Positions 1 to 13,212 of a stretch of DNA of 64,000 bases are shown one piece after another. Position 1 is the first letter of the stretch; the number at the start of each line of letters is the position of its first letter. The stretch is from assembly GCF_913774285.1 (NCBI RefSeq), contig NZ_CAJYHX010000002.1, positions 1 to 64,000 on the forward strand. The letters are read 5' to 3'. Origin of the DNA: an uncultured Sphingomonas sp. (lineage in GTDB: Bacteria; Pseudomonadota; Alphaproteobacteria; Sphingomonadales; Sphingomonadaceae). The position numbers and the translations under genes were made by a program. The notes below the pieces were generated by a model. The model saw only the letters and a program-made list of their open reading frames with translations, ran no database searches and was not told the DNA's origin.

Positions 1-4245
<4,245 letters not shown>

Positions 4246-4631
4246 AGGTGTGTGTTGCCTCGTCAGCCGTAAACTCGGTGCCCCTGTCCGGGAGCCAGGA
4301 CGTGCAAATCGACGCCGAAAGGCCGCGCGACCCCCGATGCTCGGGATTCGGCAGCTCTGCGGGCGTCTGACAAGCCGTTCCGATCCATTCCTACGACACG
4401 CTGCGCGACGGCGCGTCATTTCCCGATCGGAGGGCCAGAGCGGGGATATAGGGCGCAGGGGAGGGGATGTCAAAGCCGGTCGAGCGGAGTGGCGCTCGCC
4501 GAGTGAGAATGATCCGTTTCCGATGTGCTGGCGTGGTTAACGCTCGCGAAATAATTCGCGTTAATCGAGATCGGTGCTAGAAAAGCGCGGGCCCGACTCC
4601 GAAGGGGGGAGTCGGTTGGGGGCTAATATTC
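4246..4631. other. Intergenic region between rpoB and the acyltransferase gene
   Basis: About 390 bases lie between two divergent genes. The region must hold the promoter and leader of rpoB, because rplL upstream has its own terminator and plus-strand genes fill the gap. I see no RNA gene or repeat in it and cannot assign -35/-10 boxes with confidence. A short AT-rich patch (about 4540-4570, around AATAATTCGCGTTAAT) could belong to the acyltransferase promoter. Confidence 0.4.
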
Positions 4632-5723
4632 ATGGTGCTGAATGTAACCGACGAGCTGCTGCGGGCGGATCGCAACAATCTCACAATGGTGCGGCTGCTT
4701 CTGGCGAGCGCCGTGATCTACACGCACGCGATGGAGTTGTTGGGGCACGTGGACGAGACCGCTGCGATTTTCGGTATTCCGGTCGCATGGGTAGCGGTAA
4801 ACGGATTTTTCTCGTTGTCCGGATTTCTGATGGTGCGCAGCCTGGAGCGAAATTCGTCCATCGGGCAGTTTGCGCTTTCCAGATTCTTCCGGATCTGGCC
4901 CGGAATGTTCGCGATGTGCGGGATCGTGGCAGTTTGCTTCGCTGCGTTCACGACGGTTCCGATCGCAGACTATGTGTTCGGGCGCGAAACGTTGTCATAT
5001 GTGTTCCGGACGCAGATTCTTTCTCCCAGCTACTTCCTGACCGGAGTCTATTGCGGTGAGCCATGGGGTGGTCTCTGCGTCATCAACGGGTCGTTATGGA
5101 CGATCCGCTGGGAGGTGAGCTGCTACGTGCTCATCGCGCTGCTTTCCGCCACCGGCATGCTGTCCCGGCGGCGCTTCACCCTGTTCGTTCTTCCGGCAAT
5201 CCTGCTCTATGCACTGATCTTTGCCTATCCGCCGGCCCAGTCTTGGCTGGCGGCGAAGTTCGGTAGCCACCTCTATTTCCTGGATCGCGCTGCGCGATTG
5301 TGGACCGCCTTTGCACTTGGGGCAGGCGCCTATCTCTATCGGGACCGCATTCCGCTGTCCTGGGCGGGCGCTGCCCTTGCCTTCACGGTCGCCTATGTCA
5401 CGCGGGGCTTGTTCTTCGAGGATTTCGTTCGGGCGGTAGCCGTCTGCTACTGGGTGCTGTGCCTTGGCTTCCTGACCGCCAAGACCTTTCCGAATCTGCA
5501 CAGAATTCCGGACTATTCCTACGGCATCTACATCTACAGCATGCCGGTCACGGATGTCTTCCGCATCCTCACGCCGCAGATCGAGCCGCACCTGCTCGCG
5601 ATCGTCGCGCTGGTTGCAGTCCTGCCGTTCGCGGCATTCTCCTGGCACTGCATCGAGAAGCCGGCGCAGGCGCTGCGAAAATCGCTGCACGGGCTGCGGC
5701 TGCCGCAACGGCAGTTCGGCTGA
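4632..5723 (+). CDS. Acyltransferase 3 family membrane protein (OafA/YrhL-like)
   Basis: The 363-residue polytopic membrane protein matches acyltransferase family 3, which O-acetylates or acylates surface sugars such as O-antigen or exopolysaccharide. Family landmarks are RNNLTMVRLLLASAVIYTHA at residues 14-33 (helix 1, with the conserved R and the H in the active region), FFSLSGFLMVRSLER near 58-72, SRFFRIWP near 82, NGSLWTIRWEVSCY near 150, and DYSYGIYIYSMPV near the C-terminus. About ten hydrophobic helices are visible and the length is usual. ATG at 4632 has a G-rich stretch (GGGGGC) just upstream. It is the first plus-strand gene in the block separating rpoB from rplL. The substrate cannot be told from sequence. 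Confidence 0.85.
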   Translation: MVLNVTDELLRADRNNLTMVRLLLASAVIYTHAMELLGHVDETAAIFGIPVAWVAVNGFFSLSGFLMVRSLERNSSIGQFALSRFFRIWPGMFAMCGIVAVCFAAFTTVPIADYVFGRETLSYVFRTQILSPSYFLTGVYCGEPWGGLCVINGSLWTIRWEVSCYVLIALLSATGMLSRRRFTLFVLPAILLYALIFAYPPAQSWLAAKFGSHLYFLDRAARLWTAFALGAGAYLYRDRIPLSWAGAALAFTVAYVTRGLFFEDFVRAVAVCYWVLCLGFLTAKTFPNLHRIPDYSYGIYIYSMPVTDVFRILTPQIEPHLLAIVALVAVLPFAAFSWHCIEKPAQALRKSLHGLRLPQRQFG

Positions 5724-5839
5724 GCCGCGCGCGATAAAAGTCAGCCATGGTCTCGACGCTGCAACAAATTTGTTCCCGCTGTGCAGTGAAGGTTTAACAA
5801 TCTCCGCCCAACCGCCCTCCCGAACCAGGGAGGGAAACC

Positions 5840-8140
5840 ATGAAGAAGAAATCGGGTCTCATTGTCGCGTTCCTCGCAACCGTATCGGCGACGGCGGTGC
5901 ATGCGCAGGACACGGCGCAGGACGCCGCGCAGGAAGGCGCGCTGGGCGGCGACATCATCGTCACCTCGCAGAAGTTCGAGCAGAAGCTGCGCGACGTGCC
6001 GATCACCATCACCGCGGTGACGCAGGAGCAGATGAAGCGCATCGGGGTCGACGATCTCGACGAGCTGTCAAACTATGTGCCGGGGCTCAACATCCAGGAG
6101 CAGAGCGCCAACAACCCGGGCATCGTGATCCGCGGCATCACCTCGGACAGCGGCTCGGCGCAGCAGGCGGCGCGCGTCACGCTCTACTATAACGGCGTCG
6201 ACATCTCACGATCCCGCGGCGCGTACCAGGCGATCTACGACGTCGACCGGATCGAAGTCGTGAAGGGACCGCAGGCGACCCTGTTCGGCACCGCCTCGAC
6301 GATCGGTGCGGTCAGCATCCTTTCCGCGCGGCCGAAGCCGGGCGTGTCGGGTGAACTCACCGCCGGCTACGGCAACTACAACGCCTATCTGGTGGGCGGA
6401 CACCTCAACGTCGGCAACGACGTGATCGCCGCGCGCGTAGCGGGCGAGTGGAAGAAGCGCGACGGCTATGTCGAGAACCTGTCGCCAACGCAGGACGACC
6501 TCTATGCGCAGAACCAACTCGGCCTGCGCGCCTCGCTGCGCTACACGCCGACCCCGGCGCTAACCGTCGACCTGATCGGCACCTATGATCGCCAGCGCAA
6601 CAGCGGCACGCCGTTCATCTCGAAGCGCTTCGCCACCGTGCAGGGGCCCGGCAATCCGTTCGGCGCGGCCAATCTTTCCGGCTCGCCTTTTTCCAAGCAG
6701 GTGCTGGGCAAGGACAAGCTGGGCCTGACCCGCGACGTCTATGACGTCAACCTCACCGCGCGCTACGATCTGGGTGACGGCTGGAGCTTCACCACGGTCA
6801 ACGGCTATCGTTCGTTCGACTCGCTGGAAGTGTTCGACGCGGACGGGTCGGCCGCGTGGTGGCTGGAGTTCGCCGAAGGCGCCTATGGCTCGCAGATCAG
6901 CCATGAATCGCGCTTCGCCTATGTCGGCGACCATGTCCGCACCAGCTTCGGCTGGAACGTGTTCCACGAGAACAACCGCCAGGAAGTGCCCTTCTCGACC
7001 GAAGAGGGCATCTATCTCCAGTGCGCCGCCGCCGTGGTGCCGGGCCTCGCCTGCATCTCGCCCACCGGGGTGGTGACGGCCGCGCAGGCGACCTCGATCC
7101 TCACCAAGGGCGCGGCGACGCAAATTCCGTACAGCTCGATCTTCACCAACAAGGGCATCAACGACCAATATTCGATGTTCGGCGAAGTGACCTGGATGCC
7201 CGTCGATGCGCTGGAAGTGACCGCCGGCATCCGCGCGCTGATCGAGCAGCGCAAGTCCGGCTATGTCTCGGTCGCGCCGAACTCGGTGCTCTCCAAGGCG
7301 CCGCTGATCCCGGGCCAGGTCACCACCAAGGGCACGCTGTGGAGCCAGGACAGCTTCCAAGCCTTCCTGCCGCGCTTCAACGTGCTGTATCGCCTGAACG
7401 ACGCAGTCAATCTCTACGCCACCATCTCGAAGGGCCGCCGTTCGCCGGTCGTCAACCAGACCGCCACTTCGACGGGCATCATTCCCGAGGAGACGGTGTG
7501 GAACTATGAAGGCGGCGTGAAGCTGTCGAGCGGCATGTTCGCCGGTTCGCTGGGTGTCTATTACCAGAAGTACCGCAACTTCCAGATCAGCCGCACGGTG
7601 ACCGACGCCAACGATCCCTCGGGCCGCCCCGTGGGCAGCAGCGTCACCGAAAGCGCCGGCACCGCGGGCAATCTCGGCTTCGAGGCCGAGGGTCAGCTGC
7701 GCCCGACCAACTGGCTGACCGTGTTCGCCAATGGCGGCTATATCGACGGCGGCATCGACAAGACCAAGGCGAACGGCATCTATGCCGGCAACCGCTTCCG
7801 CCTCCAGCCGCGCCTCCAGTGGGCGGCGGGCTTCACGGTCGACGCGCCGCTGGGCAACGGCATGCGCGTTTTCGCGACCCCGAGCGTGACCTATCGCAGC
7901 AAGATCTACTTCGAGATCCCGAACAAGGAAGCGATCTCGCAGGAGAAGGTGACGCTGATCAACGTGAAGGCGGGCATGAGCTTCGCCGAGGGCCGCTACG
8001 AGATCGCGGGCTTCGTCCGCAACGCCGCGAACGAGAAGTATCTGCTCGACGCCGGCAATACCGGCGGCGGGTTCAACGATCCGACCTATATCCCGGGCGA
8101 GCCGCGCTTCTACGGGCTGCAGCTGACCGGTCGCTTCTGA
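5840..8140 (+). CDS. TonB-dependent outer-membrane receptor
   Basis: The 766-residue TonB-dependent receptor has a signal peptide (MKKKSGLIVAFLATVSATAVHA, cleaved before QD). Its plug domain has IIVTSQKFEQKLRDVPITIT near residues 40-60, VPGLNIQ near 75 and VKGPQATLFGTASTIGAV near 140. A beta-barrel follows, ending in GLQLTGRF with a terminal Phe as in outer-membrane barrels. The VTxQKxEQxLxDVP plug is typical of the sphingomonad receptor family whose substrates range from siderophores to organic compounds; the ligand here is unknown. A strong Shine-Dalgarno (GGAGGG) precedes ATG 5840, and a hairpin terminator lies at 8170-8206, so the gene is probably monocistronic. No FecI/FecR partner is adjacent. 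Confidence 0.9.
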   Translation: MKKKSGLIVAFLATVSATAVHAQDTAQDAAQEGALGGDIIVTSQKFEQKLRDVPITITAVTQEQMKRIGVDDLDELSNYVPGLNIQEQSANNPGIVIRGITSDSGSAQQAARVTLYYNGVDISRSRGAYQAIYDVDRIEVVKGPQATLFGTASTIGAVSILSARPKPGVSGELTAGYGNYNAYLVGGHLNVGNDVIAARVAGEWKKRDGYVENLSPTQDDLYAQNQLGLRASLRYTPTPALTVDLIGTYDRQRNSGTPFISKRFATVQGPGNPFGAANLSGSPFSKQVLGKDKLGLTRDVYDVNLTARYDLGDGWSFTTVNGYRSFDSLEVFDADGSAAWWLEFAEGAYGSQISHESRFAYVGDHVRTSFGWNVFHENNRQEVPFSTEEGIYLQCAAAVVPGLACISPTGVVTAAQATSILTKGAATQIPYSSIFTNKGINDQYSMFGEVTWMPVDALEVTAGIRALIEQRKSGYVSVAPNSVLSKAPLIPGQVTTKGTLWSQDSFQAFLPRFNVLYRLNDAVNLYATISKGRRSPVVNQTATSTGIIPEETVWNYEGGVKLSSGMFAGSLGVYYQKYRNFQISRTVTDANDPSGRPVGSSVTESAGTAGNLGFEAEGQLRPTNWLTVFANGGYIDGGIDKTKANGIYAGNRFRLQPRLQWAAGFTVDAPLGNGMRVFATPSVTYRSKIYFEIPNKEAISQEKVTLINVKAGMSFAEGRYEIAGFVRNAANEKYLLDAGNTGGGFNDPTYIPGEPRFYGLQLTGRF

Positions 8141-8169
8141 TCGTTCCGCTTTGGTAGCGACAGGGAAGG

Positions 8170-8206
8170 GGGCTTGCTGCCAGTGGGAAGCAAGCCCTTT
8201 CTTTTC
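8170..8206 (+). terminator. Rho-independent terminator of the TonB receptor gene
   Basis: A perfect 9-bp stem GGGCTTGCT/AGCAAGCCC with a 10-base loop is followed by TTTCTTTTC, 30 bases after the stop codon at 8140. Confidence 0.75.
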
Positions 8207-8352
8207 AATGCGTTGCTGCGGTGTTTCAGGCCCGCGCGAGGGCAAGAACCGTGCCTGAACGACCAGTGAATGGCTCGCCTCGTCCGGTACGCGTCACGCT
8301 TGGTCGCACACATGGGGGCCGAATCCTCGGTTCCGTCCGTTGAACCCGCGTC

Positions 8353-9666
8353 ATGAAACAGTGTCCCACCCCGCTCCGCCCCCGCGCCGCACTGTTGATC
8401 AGTGCCGCGTTCCTTGCCACCCCCGCCTTCGCCCAGGAGGCCGCCCCCCAGCAGACGGTGACGCCGCCGCCTGCGGTCGAAGCGCCTGCCCCGCAGGCTG
8501 CCGCCTCGGCACCGGAAGTCCGCATGGCGCCGGCAGCGCCTGTCGTGCAGGCGGTGCCGTCGGTCGAGCAGCAGATGGCGGGCAGCGCCAACCAGGCGCC
8601 GTCGACCACCGATGCCGCGCCCGCCCGGACCGCCCGCACCGAGCGGCGCGCCCCGCGCCCTGAAGCGCGTGCCGCCGCCGAGCCGCGCCAGGCAGCGCCC
8701 GCCGCGCAGCCCGCTGCGACGCCGGCCGAGCAAGCTGCAGCGCCGGCCCCCGCACCGGTAACCCAGCCGCAGCCTGCCGAATCGACTGCGCAGCCCGCAG
8801 CGCCCGCTGCCGAGGTGACGCAGACCACCGAAACCACCACCGAGACGACGCGATCGACCTCGCTGGTTCCCTGGATCCTTGGTGGCCTCGCCGTGATCCT
8901 GGCTGCTGCCGCGGCGATCTTCCTGCTCCGCCGTCGCCGCACGGACGAGGACCTGCTGGTACGCGAGACGGCGACGACCGCCGATCCGGTCGCACACCGG
9001 CCGATTCCGCAGCCGATGGCGCCGCGCAGTGACATCGGTCTTGCCGCCGCCGCTGCCGCGCCGGTGATGGCCCCGGTCGCCGATCGCCGCCCGATCGCCG
9101 AGCCGGTTGCCGAAGCGCATGTCGAGGCCAAGCTGGCCGAGGCGGATGAGGCGGTGCTCGAACATGTCGTCGATGCGCCCGCGCCGGTTGCCAATCGCCC
9201 GTGGCTCGAGCTGGGCCTCCGCCCGGTGCGTGCCGGCACCAGCGAAGACGAGGCGCTGGTCGATATCGAGCTGACGGTCGGTAATGCTGGGGACACGCCG
9301 GCCCGCGACGTGCGTATCTCCACCTTCCTGCTGGCCGACGCCGAGACCAGCGAGATGGAGCAGCTGCTCACCAGCCACGGCCCGGCCGCGGACGTGCCGC
9401 CGGTGACGATCGATGCCGGTGATGGTACCCGCGTCGATGCCCATCTGGCGGTGCCGAAGGGCGAACTGGGTCGCACCTTCAACCCGGTCGTCGTTGCCGA
9501 GGCGCGCTATCGTCTGCCCGACGGTCGCGAAGGCCGCACCAGCGCCGCGTTCCGTATCGGTCGTGCCGCGCCGGCCGCGGAGGGTGTGGGCCCGATCGGC
9601 GCCACCCGCCCGCATCTGGTCGAGGACCTCGAGGCCGAACTGCTCGGCACGCCCGCCCACGCCTGA
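8353..9666 (+). CDS. Membrane-anchored Pro/Ala-rich protein, paralogue A1 (unknown function)
   Basis: I do not recognise this 437-residue protein. It has a signal peptide (ending PAFAQE near residue 28), then about 140 residues of Pro/Ala/Glu-rich low-complexity sequence. A single transmembrane helix (WILGGLAVILAAAAAIFLL, about 177-195) is followed by an Arg stop-transfer RRRR. After a second Ala/Pro-rich stretch comes a compact C-terminal domain of about 125 residues, from RPWLELGLRPVRAG to SAAFRIGR, with alternating beta-strand character. The layout would put the Pro-rich part in the periplasm and the C-terminal domain in the cytoplasm. The same architecture and a weakly similar C-terminal domain recur in the gene at 13213-14322. 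The Shine-Dalgarno is poor; a terminator follows at 9684. Confidence 0.75.
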   Translation: MKQCPTPLRPRAALLISAAFLATPAFAQEAAPQQTVTPPPAVEAPAPQAAASAPEVRMAPAAPVVQAVPSVEQQMAGSANQAPSTTDAAPARTARTERRAPRPEARAAAEPRQAAPAAQPAATPAEQAAAPAPAPVTQPQPAESTAQPAAPAAEVTQTTETTTETTRSTSLVPWILGGLAVILAAAAAIFLLRRRRTDEDLLVRETATTADPVAHRPIPQPMAPRSDIGLAAAAAAPVMAPVADRRPIAEPVAEAHVEAKLAEADEAVLEHVVDAPAPVANRPWLELGLRPVRAGTSEDEALVDIELTVGNAGDTPARDVRISTFLLADAETSEMEQLLTSHGPAADVPPVTIDAGDGTRVDAHLAVPKGELGRTFNPVVVAEARYRLPDGREGRTSAAFRIGRAAPAAEGVGPIGATRPHLVEDLEAELLGTPAHA

Positions 9667-9683
9667 ACGGCCGAACTTCCACC

Positions 9684-9721
9684 GGCCCGCGCTCTCCGAA
9701 AAGGGAGCGCGGGCCTTTTCC
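9684..9721 (+). terminator. Rho-independent terminator after the A1 gene
   Basis: A GC-rich stem GGCCCGCGCTC pairs with GAGCGCGGGCC around a short loop and is followed by TTTTCC. It begins 18 bases after the stop codon at 9666. Confidence 0.8.
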
Positions 9722-9789
9722 ATGCGCCTGCTTCCCATGCTGCAAATGTAACACTATCACCCCTGGCATCGGTTCTCTGGGGAGACATT

Positions 9790-11697
9790 ATGCAGCTTCG
9801 TACCTTCCTCCTGGCCGCGCTCGCGACGAGCGCGCTGATCCCGGCAGCGCACGCGCAACAGGCGCAGCCGTTCAACGACATCCCCGCCAAGTTCGTGCTG
9901 CCGGAGGGCGCCAAGGACTATGTTCGCCGCGAAGTGATGGTGCCGATGCGCGACGGCACCAAGCTGTTCACCACCATCGTGATCCCCAAGGGGGCCAGGA
10001 ACGCGCCGATCCTGCTCACCCGCACTCCCTATGACGCGTATAACCGTGTCCGCCGCACCGACAGCAACAAGATGCTCTCCGTGCTTGCGCAGGGCGACGA
10101 GGTGTTCACCCAGGCGGGCTATATTCGCGTGTTCCAGGACATTCGCGGCAAGAACCGGTCCGAAGGCGATTTCGTCGTGACCCGGCCGCCGGTTGGGCCG
10201 CTCAACCCGACCAAGGTCGACGACACCACCGACGCCTGGGACACGATCGACTGGTTGGTGAAGAACCTGCCGGAATCGAACGGCAAGGTCGGCATGCTCG
10301 GCTCTTCCTACGAAGGCTGGACGGTGGTGATGGCGCTGCTCCATCCGCACCCGGCGCTGAAGGTCGCGGCGCCCGAGAGCCCGATGATCGACGGCTGGAT
10401 GGGCGACGACTGGTTCCACCACGGCGCCTTCCGCCTGCCCAATATCGGCTGGATCTCGGGCATCACCGGCTACAAGGCAGGCGGCCCGACCCCGCCCAAT
10501 GGCGGCTGGGACGATTACGACACCTTCCGCAAGGTAGGCTCGGCGGGCGACTGGGCGAAACAGTACGGCTATGACCAGCTGCCCTTCTGGCAGAAGCTGA
10601 GCCAGCACGTTTCCTACGACGCCTTCTGGCAGGGCCAGGCGCTCGACAAGATCCTCGCCGCCAATCCGTCCAACGTACCGACCTTGTGGGAGCAGGGGCT
10701 GTGGGATCACGAAGACATGTACGGCGCGATCCACGCCTGGGAGGAACTGCAGAAGACTCCCCAGGCGACCAACAACTTCCTGCTGATGGGCCCGTGGCGG
10801 CATTCGGGCTTCAACTACAACGGCTCGAAGCTAGGCGAGCTGAACTTCGAGGGCGACACCGCGCTGCAGGCGCGGCGCGACATCCTGCTGCCCTTCTTCA
10901 ACGCGCATCTGAAGGACGGCGCCCCGGCTTATACCCCGCCGGTTGCCAGCATCTACAATACCGGCGAGAACCATTGGGACTTCCTGAACAAGTGGCCGCT
11001 CGGGGCGCAGCTCACGCCGCTCTATCTCGGCGCGGGCGAGGCTGCCGGCTTCGACAAGCCGGGGGCAGGGGAGGACAGCTATGTCTCCGATCCCGCCAAG
11101 CCGGTGCCGTACCTGCCGCGGCCGATCAATTTCAATGACGGGCGCTGGAGCACCTACCTCGTCACCGACCAGCGCTTCGTCGACGGCCGTCAGGACGTGC
11201 TGACCTATGCAACGCCGGTGCTGAAGGAGCCGGTGCGCCTGTCGGGCACGCCGCTGGCGGACATCTTCGCCAAGACGACGGGCACGGACGGGGACTTCGT
11301 CGTCAAGGTGATCGACGTCTATCCGGACGAGATCGCCACTACCAAGGAAATGGGCGGCTTCCAGCTGCCGATCGCGATGGACATCTTCCGCGGCCGCTAC
11401 CGGACCTCGTTCGAACATCCTTCGGCAATCCCGGCGGGCAAGGTGCAGGAATACAAGTTCCGGCTGCCGGTGGTGAACCACACCTTCCTGCCCGGCCACC
11501 GCATCATGGTGCAGATCCAGTCGACCCTGTTCCCGGTCTATGATCGCAACCCGCAGAAATATGTCGAGAACATCTTCTTCGCCAAGCCGGGGGATTACCA
11601 GAAGGCTACGGTGACGATCCTGTATGGCGGCAAGCAGTCGAGTTCGGTACTGCTCCCGGTGGTGCCGGTCGGCCAGAGCGCCGCCAAGGCGCGGTAA
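9790..11697 (+). CDS. Secreted CocE/NonD-family (S15-like) hydrolase
   Basis: This is a 635-residue alpha/beta hydrolase of the X-prolyl dipeptidyl peptidase/cocaine esterase/glutaryl-7-ACA acylase group, which cleaves amide or ester bonds in peptides or acyl compounds. A signal peptide ends AAHAQQ near residue 23. The nucleophile elbow is G171-S-S-Y-E-G176, with Ser173 as predicted nucleophile. The likely acid lies in WEQGLWDHED and the His in GPWRHSGF. A C-terminal jelly-roll region (PLADIFAKTTGTDGDFVVKVIDVYP onward) is characteristic of CocE/NonD proteins. Length and order are complete. The start has a good GGGGAGA Shine-Dalgarno, and a terminator follows at 11703. The natural substrate is not predictable. 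Confidence 0.9.
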   Translation: MQLRTFLLAALATSALIPAAHAQQAQPFNDIPAKFVLPEGAKDYVRREVMVPMRDGTKLFTTIVIPKGARNAPILLTRTPYDAYNRVRRTDSNKMLSVLAQGDEVFTQAGYIRVFQDIRGKNRSEGDFVVTRPPVGPLNPTKVDDTTDAWDTIDWLVKNLPESNGKVGMLGSSYEGWTVVMALLHPHPALKVAAPESPMIDGWMGDDWFHHGAFRLPNIGWISGITGYKAGGPTPPNGGWDDYDTFRKVGSAGDWAKQYGYDQLPFWQKLSQHVSYDAFWQGQALDKILAANPSNVPTLWEQGLWDHEDMYGAIHAWEELQKTPQATNNFLLMGPWRHSGFNYNGSKLGELNFEGDTALQARRDILLPFFNAHLKDGAPAYTPPVASIYNTGENHWDFLNKWPLGAQLTPLYLGAGEAAGFDKPGAGEDSYVSDPAKPVPYLPRPINFNDGRWSTYLVTDQRFVDGRQDVLTYATPVLKEPVRLSGTPLADIFAKTTGTDGDFVVKVIDVYPDEIATTKEMGGFQLPIAMDIFRGRYRTSFEHPSAIPAGKVQEYKFRLPVVNHTFLPGHRIMVQIQSTLFPVYDRNPQKYVENIFFAKPGDYQKATVTILYGGKQSSSVLLPVVPVGQSAAKAR

Positions 11698-11702
11698 GCC
11701 AC

Positions 11703-11737
11703 GGGCCCGTTTTCGCATTTGCGAAGACGGGCCTTTG
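11703..11737 (+). terminator. Rho-independent terminator after the hydrolase gene
   Basis: A long stem GGCCCGTTTTCGC pairs with GCGAAGACGGGCC (one G-T pair) around ATTT and is followed by TTTG. It starts about six bases after the hydrolase stop codon. Confidence 0.75.
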
Positions 11738-11890
11738 CCTTGGTCAAGGCCGATCTACGGGCAACTACTTATGCTTACGTAGAAATCCGGAAGCGTCCTC
11801 TTCGTATCTGCATCATTTTATTAAGTTTATTGAGGTTGATTTGGCCCCGAAACAACAGCCACGCCATCGCTGCGTTTCAGGAGCAGGGCC

Positions 11891-12448
11891 ATGAACGTCG
11901 CGGCTATCCGGGGCTATCTTCGCGAGACGATCGAATTCTTCGTCTACTTCGTGTTCATGACAGGGATCGGCGCGGCGATGTACGTGCTCGTCACCTATGC
12001 GCCGCAGGCCAACTCCGGCTGGTACATCAACACCTGCATCGGCATGGCGCTGTTCAGCGGCATCTATGCCGTGCGGATGTACCGCCGTTACCGCCGCGCG
12101 ATGCGGCGCCTGGCGATGCTGCCCGATGACCTGATCGTCGAGCTGGCCCAGATGACCGAGGAGGAGCGAAGAGCGCTGCGCTGGTCCGAACGGATCGCCG
12201 CGGAGCGGCTCGAAGCGCGGGGCGGCGATGCGGAGCGGGTCCGGTTGCTCGAGCGGCTCGAAGTGCTGGAACGCGCCTATCGTGAGCGCTGTGCCGCGCT
12301 GGGGATCGATCCCGACGAAGAGGGCGGGGCGTTCACGATCGACCCCAACATGACAGTCGATGCGATCCGCAGTCGGATTGCGGACCGCATGCTCAAGAAG
12401 GAAATGGCCGAAGAGGAGAGCGCGCGTCCGCCGATCTTCCGGAACTAA
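11891..12448 (+). CDS. Small two-helix membrane protein, paralogue B1 (unknown function)
   Basis: I do not recognise a named family for this 185-residue protein. Two transmembrane helices (FFVYFVFMTGIGAAMYVLVTY, about 16-36, and YINTCIGMALFSGIYAVRMY, about 46-65) are followed by a basic patch YRRYRRAMRRL. A charged cytoplasmic tail predicted to be helical or coiled-coil includes RWSERIAAERLEARGGDAER and DAIRSRIADRMLKKEMAEEE. The gene immediately downstream is a clear paralogue with the same two helices, the same APQxNSG loop between them, and matching WSxRIAAE and IRxRIAxRM motifs. ATG 11891 has a GGAG Shine-Dalgarno at good spacing. The upstream 190 bases are relatively AT-rich and may hold the promoter. 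Confidence 0.75.
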   Translation: MNVAAIRGYLRETIEFFVYFVFMTGIGAAMYVLVTYAPQANSGWYINTCIGMALFSGIYAVRMYRRYRRAMRRLAMLPDDLIVELAQMTEEERRALRWSERIAAERLEARGGDAERVRLLERLEVLERAYRERCAALGIDPDEEGGAFTIDPNMTVDAIRSRIADRMLKKEMAEEESARPPIFRN

Positions 12449-12567
12449 GGGGCGGTCGTTTCACCTTCGGTTAGGATTCGTTAACGCGCTTGCTTCATGA
12501 TGCAGTGCCAAAGAACGGCGACGACGCGTGGGGCGCGTGCGGGGGGCCGTCGATGGGGATTGCGTTC

Positions 12568-13098
12568 ATGAAGTCCGATTCCGTGCGTCAATATCTGATG
12601 ATGTCGTTGGAGTTCGGTGCCTATTGCGTGCTGATGACGCTGCTCAGCTATCTGATGGTATTGCTGGTCTTGCGCGCGCCGCAGCCGAACAGCGGCATCT
12701 ATATCGGTGTGGCCCTGCTCGCGGCGCTGCTGACCGGCCTCCACGCCGGCAAGATGTTCCGCATGTATCGCGTCGCCATGCTGCGGTTTCAGAACCGCAC
12801 GCCCAAGGGCAAGAAGAAGCCGTTGCCCGTCCGCCACTGGTCCGATCGCATCGCCGCCGAAGAGGCGGTGGGGCGGCACGATGCCCGGCGCAAGCAGGCG
12901 ACCGGCGAGGAAGCCTCGCCCGAACTGGAAGCCATCCGCCTGCGAATTGCCGAGCGGATGGCGCGCGAAGATCGCGAGCGCGACGAGCTGGCGCGGGAGG
13001 ACCGTGAGCGTCTCGAACGTGAGCGGATCGAGCGGATGGAGCGCGCGCGTTCCGAGCGGATCCGCAACGAGACGCGCGCCTCCCGGAACAAGAACTGA
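12568..13098 (+). CDS. Small two-helix membrane protein, paralogue B2 (unknown function)
   Basis: This 176-residue protein is a tandem paralogue of the gene just upstream. The start at 12568 (MKSDSVRQYLM) was chosen because it aligns with the start of B1 (MNVAAIRGYLR) and has a GGGGA Shine-Dalgarno eight bases upstream; earlier ATG or TTG codons are possible. Two transmembrane helices (CVLMTLLSYLMVLLVL, then IGVALLAALLTGLHAG) flank RAPQPNSG, matching YAPQANSG in B1. The tail has HWSDRIAAEE and IRLRIAERMAREDRERD. It ends in a strongly charged Arg/Glu helix of repeated RERxxxxREDRERLERERIE type, probably a coiled coil. Function is unknown. Confidence 0.75.
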   Translation: MKSDSVRQYLMMSLEFGAYCVLMTLLSYLMVLLVLRAPQPNSGIYIGVALLAALLTGLHAGKMFRMYRVAMLRFQNRTPKGKKKPLPVRHWSDRIAAEEAVGRHDARRKQATGEEASPELEAIRLRIAERMAREDRERDELAREDRERLERERIERMERARSERIRNETRASRNKN

Positions 13099-13212
13099 TC
13101 CGCCGCGAACACCGCGCGGCCCGGCGCCGGCGGCGAACGGGTCGTCGCACGGCGCCGGCGCGGCTTGTTCGGGTGCAGCCGGCGTTCAGCTTTTGCGGGC
13201 CAATCCCGATGC